Shown here: one piece after another, positions 25,728-35,059 of the stretch | Layout: each line of letters starts with the position of its first letter | Numbering within the stretch: position 1 is the first letter of the stretch | Source of the DNA: Bacillus sp. FJAT-29937 | GTDB lineage: Bacteria; Bacillota; Bacilli; Bacillales; Cytobacillaceae | Assembly: GCF_001509555.1 (NCBI RefSeq) | Contig: NZ_LMAS01000005.1 | Location: 71,507-135,506 of the forward strand | Direction of reading: 5' to 3' | DNA length: 64,000 bases | Position numbers and translations under genes: made by a program | The notes under the pieces: model-generated | Database searches by the model: none | What the model saw: only the letters and a program-made list of their open reading frames with translations | Told to the model about the DNA's origin: nothing

Positions 25728-26852
25728 ATGAACATTGGTGAAAAGCTAAAGTTAAGAAGAAAAAAAGCAGGGTTTACTCAGGAACAAGTGGCGGAAAGAA
25801 TGAATATAACGAGGCAAACCCTTTCGAATTGGGAAGTCGGGAAAAACTTTCCCGATATTGACTCCATTATTAAGCTAAGCCATATATACCAACTCTCCTT
25901 AGATGAATTTTTATTAGGTAAAATATTTTTCAAAGGAGCGATGGCAATGGTAAAGAAGTTACCAGAATTGGAGATTCAAAGTTTGATTAAAATGCATTAT
26001 CCTTCTGCTAATAATATAAAAGAGCTTAACGGTGGTCTTGTCTCTCAAACGTACTCCTTTAATTCAAATAATGATTGCTTTGTTTTTCAAGTGGGAAATC
26101 AATTCGAAGTGTATGAAAAGGAGAGATGGGTTTACCATCGCTTTCATCATCTTCTTCCTTTAAGGGAGGTGTTGGCTATACAGGTAACAGAAAATGATGT
26201 CGCTTACTCCATTTCTAAATTTATCGAAGGAACTAAATTATTTGATTTAAATAGTCAGGAAATACTTGATGTTTGTCCAGCTGTAGAAAAAGCCCTTGAG
26301 ATATTGGAAGCAATTGAAATGACCGGACAGAATGGATATGGCCGATTTGATCAAACTGGGCAGGCGGGTTATCCGACCTGGGAGGACTATATAAAGGCAG
26401 TTTACAATGAGAATATTTATGATTGGTCAGCCCTGGAACGGAATGGATTAGATTCGGATGTAGTTGAAAATGCTATTAAAGAGCTAAAAGCCCATATTAA
26501 TAGTGTTTCATTAAGTAAAAAATATTTAGTTCACGGAGATTTAGGATCATTTAATTTATTGGCAAAAGATGGGCGGGTTACCGGAATGATTGATTGGAGC
26601 CTTTCTATGTATGGAGATCATTTATATGACAAAGCAAATATTCTTTTTTGGAATGAGGATAAGCTCCAGCCACTCATACAAAGGATTACAAATAGGTATA
26701 TGAGTTCTCCTCAATCTAAGGAAAAAATTTACTGCTATATGCTTCGTATTGGCCTGGAGGAAATTTATAATACAGTTATTCTTAACGAAATAGGTTATGA
26801 CATTGAATGGGTTGCAAATAGATTGCAAAAAATTATTATCAATTTTCATTGA
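25728..26852 (+). CDS. XRE helix-turn-helix fused to an aminoglycoside-phosphotransferase-like kinase
   Basis: This protein of 374 residues joins an XRE/HTH_3 domain (residues 1-64, QEQVAERMNITRQTLSNWEV) to an APH kinase fold (about 75-374). The Brenner motif HGDLGSFNLL and the metal-binding IDWSLS are intact, so phosphotransfer is likely; the substrate may be an antibiotic or a metabolite. An intact AAAGGAG (25932-25938) sits 8 bases before an in-frame ATG at 25947, so a free kinase may also be made. This suggests two genes that became fused, or deliberate dual translation. Confidence 0.75.
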   Translation: MNIGEKLKLRRKKAGFTQEQVAERMNITRQTLSNWEVGKNFPDIDSIIKLSHIYQLSLDEFLLGKIFFKGAMAMVKKLPELEIQSLIKMHYPSANNIKELNGGLVSQTYSFNSNNDCFVFQVGNQFEVYEKERWVYHRFHHLLPLREVLAIQVTENDVAYSISKFIEGTKLFDLNSQEILDVCPAVEKALEILEAIEMTGQNGYGRFDQTGQAGYPTWEDYIKAVYNENIYDWSALERNGLDSDVVENAIKELKAHINSVSLSKKYLVHGDLGSFNLLAKDGRVTGMIDWSLSMYGDHLYDKANILFWNEDKLQPLIQRITNRYMSSPQSKEKIYCYMLRIGLEEIYNTVILNEIGYDIEWVANRLQKIIINFH

Positions 26853-26907
26853 AGGAAGAAAATAATTAAAGAAATATAGCCTTTGGATAAAGTAAACCAA
26901 ATCAATG

Positions 26908-26939
26908 AACAACGTATGAATTTCAACGTTGTTTTTTTA
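26908..26939 (+). terminator. Terminator of the XRE-APH gene
   Basis: AACAACGT (26908-26915) and ACGTTGTT (26926-26933) form a perfect 8-bp stem followed by a T run. Confidence 0.8.
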
Positions 26940-27025
26940 TTTATACATTATCCATTATTCCCCATGTTTTTTAAAAAGGGCTTTCATTTCAAATGATGTT
27001 GTAACGATAATAGTGTACGGCACAT

Positions 27026-27042
27026 AGTATGGAACAAATACT
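27026..27042. promoter_or_regulatory. Candidate PadR operator
   Basis: AGTAT-GGAACAA-ATACT is an inverted repeat, extendable to CATAGTAT/ATACTGTATG with one bulge. It lies about 50 bp upstream of the padR-type gene, in the expected promoter zone with further ATAGTA/CATATAG half-sites. Confidence 0.4.
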
Positions 27043-27090
27043 GTATGACATATAGTAATAACATATAGCAATGATAAATGAGGTGGGTGA

Positions 27091-27438
27091 ATGAGTGCTT
27101 TATTGAATTCATTATCGGCAGAGCTTAGGAGAGGAACATTGACATTAGCCGTTTTAAGTCAATTGCGAACACCCCAGTATGGATATTCACTTGTTCAGTT
27201 ATTGGAGGAATCAGGCATTAGCATTGATCAAAGTACTTTATATCCATTGCTTCGCCGTTTAGAAAAACAGGAATTAGTCACAAGCACCTGGGATACATCT
27301 GAGAGCAGACCGCGTAAGTATTATGTTTTAAGTGAATATGGTCTGGAAATCTTTTTACAGTTAAAAAAGGAATGGATTAAGAACTCTAAAGAACTTTATG
27401 GTTTATTGAAAGGGGGTGAGGAAGATGAATTTAATTGA
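27091..27438 (+). CDS. PadR-family transcriptional regulator
   Basis: This 115-residue protein is a short PadR with the motif TPQYGYSLVQLLEESG followed by STLYPLLRRLEKQELV and the wing RPRKYYVLSEYG. Such proteins usually repress an adjacent membrane gene and themselves. It overlaps the HAAS gene by 14 bases, implying translational coupling. GAGGTGG precedes the ATG. Confidence 0.88.
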   Translation: MSALLNSLSAELRRGTLTLAVLSQLRTPQYGYSLVQLLEESGISIDQSTLYPLLRRLEKQELVTSTWDTSESRPRKYYVLSEYGLEIFLQLKKEWIKNSKELYGLLKGGEEDEFN

Positions 27439-28423
27439 GGTTTATATTCAAGAAGTCACTCGCAGGCTGCCTGAGAAAGGCCGTGCGGATATTGCACTCG
27501 AACTGCGTTCAACCATTGAGGATATGCTGCCTGATGATTACAGCGGGGAAGATGTTAAGGCAGTCCTTAAAAAATTAGGGAATCCGGCAGCATTAGCCAG
27601 CGGTTACCGAGACCAGCCTATGCATCTAATAGGTCCACGCTATTTTGATGTATATGTGTCATTATTAAAAATGATTTTACCAATTGCAGCTGTAGTCTCA
27701 CTGATTTCTATGATTGCAAAATATTTGATCGGGTATAGTGGAGACGAGGCAATTGTAAATGTTGTTCTTACTATTATGGGTGAAGGGATAGGGAAAATCA
27801 TTGAAGTGGGCATCCAAACCTTTTTCTGGCTAACGCTCGTTTTCGCTCTTATAGAAAGAATGGATAAAGGAAAAGATCAACAGCCGTTATCCGCAAGTCT
27901 AAAAAAATGGACACCTGATGATTTGAAAAACATCTCCTACATTCCTAAGAAAAAAGCGATTAAAAAGTGCGAAGTATTTGGAAGTTTAATGTGGACAGCG
28001 ATTTGGGCCACCATTTATTTTTATGCGGATCACCTTGTAGGTATTTATAGAGGAGGCGGAAATCAACTTGAATTCAAAATTCCGGCTTTCAATCAGGAGG
28101 TTTTATTTCAATATTGGCCAGTTGTTCTTATTGTCATCGCCCTTGAGATTACACTAGCATTCTATAAATTAATCAAAGGGCAATGGAATAAGAAAACAGC
28201 CATCTTCAACACAGTGGTCGAGCTGTTCGCAACCATTGTATTCATTGTTATTTTAAGCAATCCGAATTTATTGAGCCAAGAATTTATTACGTATATGTCT
28301 GAATTATTTACTACAACAGCCAAGCAATTTGAAACGTGGGTAATTAGCAGTGTGATTATCACATTTGTTATTTTTGCCGTAATAAATATAATCGATGGGT
28401 TTCGTAAGGCTAGAATTCGTTGA
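27425..28423 (+). CDS. HAAS-domain multi-pass membrane protein
   Basis: This 332-residue protein begins with a HAAS helical domain of about 75 residues (MNLIEVYIQEVTRRLP...LGNPAALASGYRDQP) and then has about six transmembrane helices. HAAS proteins downstream of PadR regulators are thought to transmit signals in the membrane, though mechanisms are poorly known. ATG 27425 follows GGGGGTGAGG. It overlaps the padR-type gene, so both are expressed together. Confidence 0.82.
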   Translation: MNLIEVYIQEVTRRLPEKGRADIALELRSTIEDMLPDDYSGEDVKAVLKKLGNPAALASGYRDQPMHLIGPRYFDVYVSLLKMILPIAAVVSLISMIAKYLIGYSGDEAIVNVVLTIMGEGIGKIIEVGIQTFFWLTLVFALIERMDKGKDQQPLSASLKKWTPDDLKNISYIPKKKAIKKCEVFGSLMWTAIWATIYFYADHLVGIYRGGGNQLEFKIPAFNQEVLFQYWPVVLIVIALEITLAFYKLIKGQWNKKTAIFNTVVELFATIVFIVILSNPNLLSQEFITYMSELFTTTAKQFETWVISSVIITFVIFAVINIIDGFRKARIR

Positions 28424-28519
28424 TATATTTGCTTGTAAAACTAACATTATATTACTTTAAGGGTTGAATAATCATATTCTCTTATGCTGGGGCTGCATAT
28501 AAAGGAGAGGAGCACCAAT

Positions 28520-28987
28520 ATGCCCAAACATGATGATGATGCTTCATTTGGCAATCTGAATATAAAAGGAAAAATAGCCACAGTTGCCGGAATAACGCTT
28601 CTCGTTATTCTGGCACCTAGTTTTGTGCTCGGTATATATTTTTTTGGGCTGGCTGGGGTTTTTGAACTGCTCGGTGTTCGGTATGAATCTGTCTGGTCAG
28701 TGATTGTTTTTGTTGTCAGTTTCTTTGTTTTGGGCATTATAGTAGAATTGTTTTCCGGAGCGGTTTTTGTGCTGCTTAAACAAAAAATGACAGGAAAATT
28801 AAAGGTGCTTTTTGTCCGGATCAGTATTGAAGCCGCATCTAACTGGCTATGTCTCTTTATAATGGATGAGTTTATGAAAAGCATTACCCTTTCCATGAAA
28901 ACAGAGATCATAGTTGCTTTGCTAATGGCTGCAATAGAAATTGTATTCGATGATAAAGGGGATGGAGAAAAGCGGATTGACAGTTAA
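28520..28987 (+). CDS. YrvL-family membrane regulatory protein
   Basis: This 155-residue protein has four predicted transmembrane helices after a short acidic N-terminus and resembles the YrvL family. The family is linked in B. subtilis to control of the sigma-O system; that link is family knowledge and not shown here. ATG 28520 is preferred because GGAGAGGAG lies just upstream. No partner sigma factor is seen in the window. Confidence 0.6.
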   Translation: MPKHDDDASFGNLNIKGKIATVAGITLLVILAPSFVLGIYFFGLAGVFELLGVRYESVWSVIVFVVSFFVLGIIVELFSGAVFVLLKQKMTGKLKVLFVRISIEAASNWLCLFIMDEFMKSITLSMKTEIIVALLMAAIEIVFDDKGDGEKRIDS

Positions 28988-29051
28988 TATCTTTTATTTG
29001 AAGGAGATTTTAGAAGTGCTGATTTTAAGTTTTTAAATTGAGAAAGAAAAT

Positions 29052-29240
29052 TTAATTTTTTGATCGAGGATTTATTTTTTCTGCGTAATAAAAATTAAAA
29101 TTATCAATACAAGCTAATATGAATACATCAACACTACCAAATGTATCTGCATCGTGTTTAACTAATCCTTCTTGGTCTTCTGGTTTTGTTACATTCCCTA
29201 CAAAGGAAACCTCAATTATTTTACCTTGATTTCTTAAATT
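29052..29240 (-). pseudogene. Fragment of a short-chain dehydrogenase
   Basis: On the reverse strand 62 codons read from just after a TGA to a TAA at 29052. The stretch VTKPEDQEGLVKHDADTFG-SVDVFILAC matches the region before the NNAG motif of SDR proteins, with LAC in place of the usual NNA. No start, Rossmann motif or YxxxK is present, so it is an internal remnant of a decayed gene. Confidence 0.6.
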
Positions 29241-29326
29241 TCAATAGAATTGAATGTTAACAGTTAATTCACCACTCTGGAAATAGGTGGAATATGGTGT
29301 TTGACACTATGAATATAGTAGAAAAG

Positions 29327-29335
29327 TGCTATAAT
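29327..29335 (+). promoter_or_regulatory. Extended -10 promoter of the riboswitch operon
   Basis: TGC-TATAAT fits the extended -10 consensus (TGnTATAAT), placing the RNA start near 29342, just ahead of the riboswitch. A TTGACA at 29301 is too far (23 bp) to pair well. Confidence 0.5.
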
Positions 29336-29379
29336 ACTAAATTGAATAGGTAAAAATGTCGAAATATGTATTATCTTGG

Positions 29380-29464
29380 AACCGCGAAAATGGCAAATTC
29401 GTTGAAAAGCGATGACGCAAAGCCTCAGACCTAAGGCATTTGCTATGGTGGCTGGGCTGCCGAA
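29380..29464 (+). ncRNA. Cyclic di-GMP-I (GEMM) riboswitch
   Basis: The conserved core is visible: ATGGCAAA, a GAAA tetraloop (GTTGAAAAGC), GACGCAAAGCCTC, the receptor CCTAAGGC and the closing GGTGGCTGGGCTGCCG. This matches the GEMM-I consensus well. It lies directly upstream of a diguanylate cyclase gene, so the operon that makes and breaks c-di-GMP is controlled by its own product. The switch direction cannot be told; no obvious terminator separates it from the ribosome-binding site at 29463-29469. Confidence 0.9.
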
Positions 29465-29484
29465 AGGAGACTATAATTTACAAA

Positions 29485-30573
29485 ATGAAAAAATTCAAAA
29501 TAAGAATGAAGCTAATTTTCATTCTTATTACATGTATGTCCCTAATAAATATTTTTGATGAAAAGATACTACTGTTCTTTCATTTAAAAGGGGACGGTTT
29601 ATGGGAAGTTCTTTTAGATACCGGAAGTTCTTTTGTGGTACTTACATCGGTTCTATGGGCTTTTTTACTAGGCAAAAAAATCATCCTTAACTACAAAGAA
29701 AAAGAAAAGCATTATCGTAATTTGATTGATTTATCTCCAGAGGCCATATTTGTCCATAGGAATGGGAATATCATCTTTACAAACAAAGCTGGTGTTACAT
29801 TGCTGGGAGCAAATAGTGTGGATGATTTACTTCATCACAACTGGAAAAACTACATACAATCCAGTTCCAGTGATTTGTATCACCTAAGGGAAAAAGTAAA
29901 ACATTATAATAGGGAAATAGTAACCTTTCAAATTAGAGTTGAAAGATTAGATGGTCAATTCATTGATTTAGAAGTCACTTCAACAAATATTGAATACGAT
30001 GGATTGCCAGCAAGGGAATTTATCGCCAGAGATATTACCTTCAGAAAAAAACAAGAAAGTATGATAAAAAAATTAGCCTATCAAGATACATTGACGGGAT
30101 TGCCCAATCGAAGGGCTTTTTTGGATAATCTTGAGCAGCTTATAAAGGATTCGAAAAAGAACAATTATAATTTTGCTGTTTTTTTTATTGATTTGGATGG
30201 GTTTAAAAAGGTAAACGATTCCCTGGGCCACGATACCGGCGATGAGCTCTTAAAGAGGGTAAGTGCGCTTTTAGAGAGTTGTGTCAGAGAGCATGACATC
30301 GTTGCTAGATTAGCAGGAGACGAATTTACGATACTTTTACCCGAATCTACTAAACAAGATTGCAGCTTAATAGCGAAGAGAATTATCAGCAGCTTAGATC
30401 CACCTCTCTACATTATGGGGAAAGAAATTCACGTCACACCTAGTATTGGCATTTCTTTATATCCACAAAACGGAGAGGATGCGACAACATTAATAAAAAA
30501 GGCCGATGAAGCTATGTATCAAGCTAAGAATAACGGAAAAAACAGTTATCAGTTTGTAGAAGAAATTTTCTGA
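29485..30573 (+). CDS. Membrane-anchored PAS-GGDEF diguanylate cyclase
   Basis: This 362-residue protein has two N-terminal transmembrane helices, a PAS domain (about 75-190, ending in IARDITFRKKQ) and a GGDEF domain (about 200-360). The active loop is AGDEF near residue 278, a variant usually active. The RxxD inhibitory site (REHD) lies five residues before it. It should make c-di-GMP from GTP. ATG 29485 is 15 bases behind AAAGGAG, longer than usual; longer frames would include riboswitch RNA and are rejected. Confidence 0.85.
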   Translation: MKKFKIRMKLIFILITCMSLINIFDEKILLFFHLKGDGLWEVLLDTGSSFVVLTSVLWAFLLGKKIILNYKEKEKHYRNLIDLSPEAIFVHRNGNIIFTNKAGVTLLGANSVDDLLHHNWKNYIQSSSSDLYHLREKVKHYNREIVTFQIRVERLDGQFIDLEVTSTNIEYDGLPAREFIARDITFRKKQESMIKKLAYQDTLTGLPNRRAFLDNLEQLIKDSKKNNYNFAVFFIDLDGFKKVNDSLGHDTGDELLKRVSALLESCVREHDIVARLAGDEFTILLPESTKQDCSLIAKRIISSLDPPLYIMGKEIHVTPSIGISLYPQNGEDATTLIKKADEAMYQAKNNGKNSYQFVEEIF

Positions 30574-30596
30574 TTTTAAGGAAAGGAGAATAGGAT

Positions 30597-33167
30597 GTGG
30601 ATTCGACAAATAAAACATTGGATCACTCAACAAGTCATATAGAAGTTTCTGATATTTTTTTTCGTTCAATATTTGAACATAACCCTGACACCGTTTTCTT
30701 CCTAGATAAGGAAGGTATGATTGCGAAGCCAAATGAAGGGTTTTCCGAATATCTGGGTTATACAAAAGACGAAATAATATTTCATTCGATCAAGCAATTT
30801 CTCTATATAAATGAAATCCCAACATATAAAAAATGCTTTAGTAAGGTTCTTTCTGGCGAAGTGCAGCATATTGATACTGTTTTTATACATAAAGATGGAA
30901 GAAAAGTTCAAATTAATCTCACTTTAATCCCTGCAAAATTTAATGGAGAAGTGGTTGGGGTTAGTGGGATAGCAAAAGATATTACAGAGGAAAAGGAAAC
31001 CGCCATTGAATTAATCGAATCGGAATTAAAATTCCGAAGCCTAGTTGAGGAAGCTCTAGTTGGCGTCTATATCATACAAAATGAAAAATTAATATATGGA
31101 AATCCTCGGCTATATCACCTTTTAGGAACAAAGATTTCATCAAGTGCACTAGATGTTTTGGATTATATTCATCCAGAAGATCATGCTGAAATGAAATCTG
31201 TTTTTAATCAATTAATTGATGGGAAAAAAGGCATTGGCCATACCTTTAGAATCGTAAGTAAAGATGGTTCTATTATTGATATTGAAGCCCATTCAAAACG
31301 TATTTATTATCATGATCAAACTACTATTATTGGAACACTTCAAGATATTACTGAGCGTAAAAAGTCAGAGGAATTAAACAAATATTTAGCTTATCATGAT
31401 TTTTTAACCGAACTGCCAAACAGAAGATTCTTTCAAGAAAAGTTGGAAAAAGAATTGATTATTAGTAAAACGCTGCAACAAAAAATGGCAGTCATGTTTC
31501 TCGATTTGGACCGGTTTAAATATATCAACGACACTCTAGGGCATTTTGTGGGAGATGAGCTGTTGAAACTCATCTCAAAAAGGTTAAAAATCTGTCTAGG
31601 GGAGAATAATTTCCTAGCAAGACTGGGTGGAGATGAATTTTCTGCTGTGCTTCCTAATATTGGAAATACAGATCAGGTCATCAAGCAATCAGAAACGATT
31701 ATTAAATCATTAGAGGAACCATTTTTTATTGAGGGGTATGAGCTTTTTATTACGACCAGCATCGGGATTAGTATTTATCCTGCTGATGGAGAAGATACGG
31801 AGTCCTTAATGAAATACGCCCATTCTGCTCTTTATAAATCGAAAGAAAGAGGGAAGAATACTTACCACATCTATACCTCTTCTATGAATATACAAACCTT
31901 TAAAACATTCAATCTCGAGTCGGGTCTTCGGAATGCAATCGAGCTAAATCAACTTGAATTTTATTACCAGCCAAAGGTTTGTGCACGTACCAATCAAATT
32001 GTCGGAGTGGAAGCTCTGATTCGCTGGAATCATCCGGAATGGGGACTGTTATCGCCTGATGAATTCATTCCGTTGGCAGAAGAAACAGGATTAATTACCG
32101 AAATTGGGAAATGGGTCAAATATAAAGCATGTGCCCAAAATAAAGCATGGCAAGAGGCAGGATTACCGGCTATTCCTATTTCTATTAACATATCTGCCAG
32201 TCGATTTTTAGAAAAAGACTTAGTCGAAAATATCGTCAGAACACTAGAAGAAACCAAGCTTTCACCTGATTATTTGCAAATTGAAATCACAGAGACTTCC
32301 CTATTAGAAAATGAAAAGGTAGTTTTGGCTACGATAGATGAATTAAGGAGCATTGGAGTTAGAATCGCCTTAGATGATTTCGGGACAGGGTATTCATCAC
32401 TCTCTTACCTAAATCGGTTTAAAGGAAGAATGGATTCACTAAAAATTGACCGATCTTTTATAACGGATTTAAGTGAGAAAGATCCTGATAACTCTAATTT
32501 TATTACGAAGACCATTATTGAGTTAGCCCAGCATCTCAATATGGAGGTTGTTGCAGAAGGAGTGGAAAATCTTGAGCAGCTCCAAATATTGAAGAATTAC
32601 AAATGTGAAACCATCCAAGGCTATTTATTCTCTAAGCCTGTCAAGGCAAATGATTTTGCTTCCCTTTTAGAAAAAGGTAAATTAGAAGTGTCAGGAAGCT
32701 ATGATAGCGAAATGGATAAGTTTGAAGATAAACGGGAGTATTTTAGGGTAAAACTTGATTTTCCTTTACTTGCCTCTATGACCCTTATTCGAATTCACGG
32801 AAGAAAAGTAGAACTAGGGAACACGAATGTTTTGATTGAAGACATTGGATTAGGGGGTCTCAGGTTTTTATCGGATATTAGGTTAACTGTTCACCGGGAT
32901 ATTATTTTGGAATTTGAAACGGAAATCTTAGGTGAGACGATTAACATGTATGGTTCCGTCGTATGGATGCACGAAGCAAAGCCTGGTATTTTCCAGTATG
33001 GACTGGAATTTTTGGTAGAAGAAACGGAGCGCTCCAATCTAGCTAAATTACTAAATAAGTTCGCGATTCTTCTTAGAAAGAATCCAATCGTTCCGGAGTG
33101 CAACTTTATTAAAACGGATCGATATCATTTTATAAAGAATCAAAGGGAAATGTTAAAAAAGGAATAA
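30597..33167 (+). CDS. PAS-PAS-GGDEF-EAL-PilZ c-di-GMP signalling protein
   Basis: This soluble 856-residue protein has two PAS domains (about 20-260), GGDEF (GGDEF near 343), EAL (EALIRW near 471, with later DDFGTGYSSL) and a C-terminal PilZ domain (REYFRVKL near 713 and DIGLGGLRF). The I-site of the GGDEF part is missing (GENN). All catalytic signatures look intact, so it may both make and degrade c-di-GMP, with PilZ sensing it. GTG start behind AAAGGAG. It lies 23 bp after the membrane cyclase, in one operon under the riboswitch. Confidence 0.88.
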   Translation: MDSTNKTLDHSTSHIEVSDIFFRSIFEHNPDTVFFLDKEGMIAKPNEGFSEYLGYTKDEIIFHSIKQFLYINEIPTYKKCFSKVLSGEVQHIDTVFIHKDGRKVQINLTLIPAKFNGEVVGVSGIAKDITEEKETAIELIESELKFRSLVEEALVGVYIIQNEKLIYGNPRLYHLLGTKISSSALDVLDYIHPEDHAEMKSVFNQLIDGKKGIGHTFRIVSKDGSIIDIEAHSKRIYYHDQTTIIGTLQDITERKKSEELNKYLAYHDFLTELPNRRFFQEKLEKELIISKTLQQKMAVMFLDLDRFKYINDTLGHFVGDELLKLISKRLKICLGENNFLARLGGDEFSAVLPNIGNTDQVIKQSETIIKSLEEPFFIEGYELFITTSIGISIYPADGEDTESLMKYAHSALYKSKERGKNTYHIYTSSMNIQTFKTFNLESGLRNAIELNQLEFYYQPKVCARTNQIVGVEALIRWNHPEWGLLSPDEFIPLAEETGLITEIGKWVKYKACAQNKAWQEAGLPAIPISINISASRFLEKDLVENIVRTLEETKLSPDYLQIEITETSLLENEKVVLATIDELRSIGVRIALDDFGTGYSSLSYLNRFKGRMDSLKIDRSFITDLSEKDPDNSNFITKTIIELAQHLNMEVVAEGVENLEQLQILKNYKCETIQGYLFSKPVKANDFASLLEKGKLEVSGSYDSEMDKFEDKREYFRVKLDFPLLASMTLIRIHGRKVELGNTNVLIEDIGLGGLRFLSDIRLTVHRDIILEFETEILGETINMYGSVVWMHEAKPGIFQYGLEFLVEETERSNLAKLLNKFAILLRKNPIVPECNFIKTDRYHFIKNQREMLKKE

Positions 33168-33181
33168 TAAATCAAGGCTGC

Positions 33182-33221
33182 GAACATTGAATTTCCTTTG
33201 AAAATTCAATGTTCTTTTTTT
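33182..33221 (+). terminator. Terminator of the c-di-GMP operon
   Basis: GAACATTGAATTT (33182-33194) and AAATTCAATGTTC (33202-33214) form a 13-bp stem followed by seven T. Confidence 0.9.
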
Positions 33222-33411
33222 GCAAAGTTTATTCGCCTTGATTACCATAGAGAAAAAAATATAGCAGCTATTATAAACTTATTTGGTACAATAAAAGCGA
33301 ATTAAACAGTAACCTTTCTGTATATATCTATTAAACCCTCTATGTACATGTATAAGGAAACATACTGGAGGATATTAAGAAAAACATATTAAATACAGGA
33401 TGTGAACAAAA

Positions 33412-33897
33412 ATGAGCGTGTATGACTTTACAGTAAAGAAAATCGATGGTCAGACAGAGTCGTTGTCGCGTTATGAAGGAAAAGTCGTTCTTATCGTCAA
33501 TACGGCGAGCAAGTGTGGCTTTACGCCACAGTATAAGGGATTGCAAGTGTTGTATGATAAGTACCGTGATTTAGGATTGGAGATTCTAGGATTTCCTTGT
33601 AATCAATTCGGTCAACAGGAACCAGGTACGAATGAGGAAATTCAGCAGTTTTGCGATTTGAATTATAATGTGAGTTTTCAAATGTTTGCAAAGGTAGACG
33701 TAAATGGTGCGAATGCGGCTCCACTTTATCAATACATAAAAAAAGAGGCCAAAGGCGCATTAGGGTCACAGGCAGTCAAATGGAATTTTACGAAATTTTT
33801 AGTGGACCGAAAAGGGAAAGTGGTAAAGCGTTTTGCTCCACAGATAGAACCGGAAAAACTGACAGCTTCAATAGAAAAAGTGCTGAATCTGCACTGA
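33412..33897 (+). CDS. bsaA: Glutathione-peroxidase-family thiol peroxidase
   Basis: This 161-residue protein is a GPX-family peroxidase with catalytic Cys35 (SKCGFTPQ), [11 protein letters not shown] and KWNFTKF, close to B. subtilis BsaA. In Bacillus such enzymes likely reduce peroxides with thioredoxin or bacillithiol-type thiols. The ribosome-binding site is weak (AGGATGTG 9 bases upstream). It is monocistronic with a terminator. Confidence 0.88.
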   Translation: MSVYDFTVKKIDGQTESLSRYEGKVVLIVNTASKCGFTPQYKGLQVLYDKYRDLGLEILGFPCNQFGQQEPGTNEEIQQFCDLNYNVSFQMFAKVDVNGANAAPLYQYIKKEAKGALGSQAVKWNFTKFLVDRKGKVVKRFAPQIEPEKLTASIEKVLNLH

Positions 33898-33909
33898 TAA
33901 ACAATCAGG

Positions 33910-33938
33910 CGCGTTTATTTAGGAACGCGACTATTTTT
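33910..33938 (+). terminator. Terminator
   Basis: CGCGTT (33910-33915) and AACGCG (33924-33929) form the stem, followed by ACTATTTTTATTT. Confidence 0.65.
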
Positions 33939-33988
33939 ATTTGGCTATGTTATAACTGAATGTTGACTTTACCTTGTTTGAAAATAAC

Positions 33989-34164
33989 CGGACAGATTCC
34001 GTTTATTATTGGAAATACCCATATTTCCCTAAAAATAAGAGGACGTTTTCCGGTTATCTTATCCAAATCTTTGGATTTTGTCCTATTTTGAGCAGTTAAT
34101 CGGAATATCTCCGTCTATATTTACTTATTAAGCATCCAAATATACATTAGTCGGAAATTCTCCG
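33989..34164 (+). repeat. Intergenic four-palindrome element, N5 class, copy B
   Basis: CGGA-N5-TCCG motifs start at 33989, 34040 (first base changed), 34101 and 34152, with spacing 51-61-51. Similarity to copy C extends upstream to about 33945 (ACTGAATGTTGA and GTTTGAAAATAA). Linkers contain GGAAATACCCATATTTCC and TCCAAATCTTTGGATTT inverted repeats. Confidence 0.88.
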
Positions 34165-34465
34165 CTTATTGAATTCTCATACCTACACGAAAATCAACAA
34201 TAGCAATTTGATTTTCGAATCACGCGAGGTTACCGAGTGGGGAAAAAAGAAAAAAGGACAATTCCAATTTTCAAAGTAGAAAAAGAGACTACTTTTAACT
34301 ATTTTCCATGACGGGGCAGGGGGTTACCTGTTTTCAAATGAGGAGAAGTTTTCCACGCTTGATAAATTCAGGTTTGGCAAGTGAGGGGGAAATTACCTAT
34401 AAACAGGATGGAAATATTTTGAGATAATCAAGGGATAAAATATTTAAAGATACTGTGGTGATAAA
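34165..34465. other. Intergenic region without recognisable feature
   Basis: AT-rich DNA with short A-rich runs (34240-34270). No open frame with a ribosome-binding site and no strong hairpin was found. Confidence 0.5.
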
Positions 34466-34852
34466 ATGGATAAATCCTCTTCAAGGTTAATATCTGTCTT
34501 GCTTTACACAACATTTGTAGTAAGCACAATAATTACATTATTTATTGTATATAGGGATATTGACAATCTATTTTCTTCTAAATTTGTAATTAGCTATGTG
34601 GTTTTTCTTATTCTGTATTTTATTTATTTTATTATTACAACTGCAATCAATATGGGAAAGTTAAAATGGTTTGATATTAGAAAAAGAATATATAGATTTA
34701 TTACTTCCTTTGTTTTCCTTAGTGGAACAAGTATCATTTGTTATTACTTTTTAGAACCCACGGAAATAGATTATTATAGGATTTTTCCAATTACTTTTGG
34801 TACATCACTAGGGGTCGTTTTTTTTGATTTGGCTTTTTTGGGAAGGAAGTAA
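34466..34852 (+). CDS. Small four-helix membrane protein, unknown
   Basis: This 128-residue protein has four predicted transmembrane helices with a short basic loop (KLKWFDIRKRIYR). No family is recognised. The ribosome-binding site is weak (GTGGTG). It is flanked by a repeat-rich gap and a strong terminator. Confidence 0.55.
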   Translation: MDKSSSRLISVLLYTTFVVSTIITLFIVYRDIDNLFSSKFVISYVVFLILYFIYFIITTAINMGKLKWFDIRKRIYRFITSFVFLSGTSIICYYFLEPTEIDYYRIFPITFGTSLGVVFFDLAFLGRK

Positions 34853-34915
34853 ACCACAATGTAGGTTAATCTATTCCAGAATAGGGTGCGATTGTCGAAC
34901 AATATAAGCTAAATT

Positions 34916-34962
34916 GGCTTTCTACTTAATGTTCATATAAACAAAGTAGAAAGCCTTATTTA
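34916..34962. terminator. Bidirectional terminator
   Basis: GGCTTTCTACTT (34916-34927) and AAGTAGAAAGCC (34944-34955) form a perfect 12-bp stem, followed by TTATTTATT, between convergent genes. Confidence 0.8.
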
Positions 34963-35059
34963 TTCTGCAAAAACATCCTATATATCCTATCAAAGCTAGC
35001 TCGGTCGCTCTTAAAACACGCATAATCAACTCTTTTATACTTTAACACTATAAAAAGTT

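Noticed and set aside
26421-33167. Anti-phage signalling system based on GGDEF-like nucleotide cyclases
   Set aside because: The proteins are ordinary c-di-GMP enzymes with PAS, EAL and PilZ domains and a c-di-GMP riboswitch; no effector or defence gene is adjacent.
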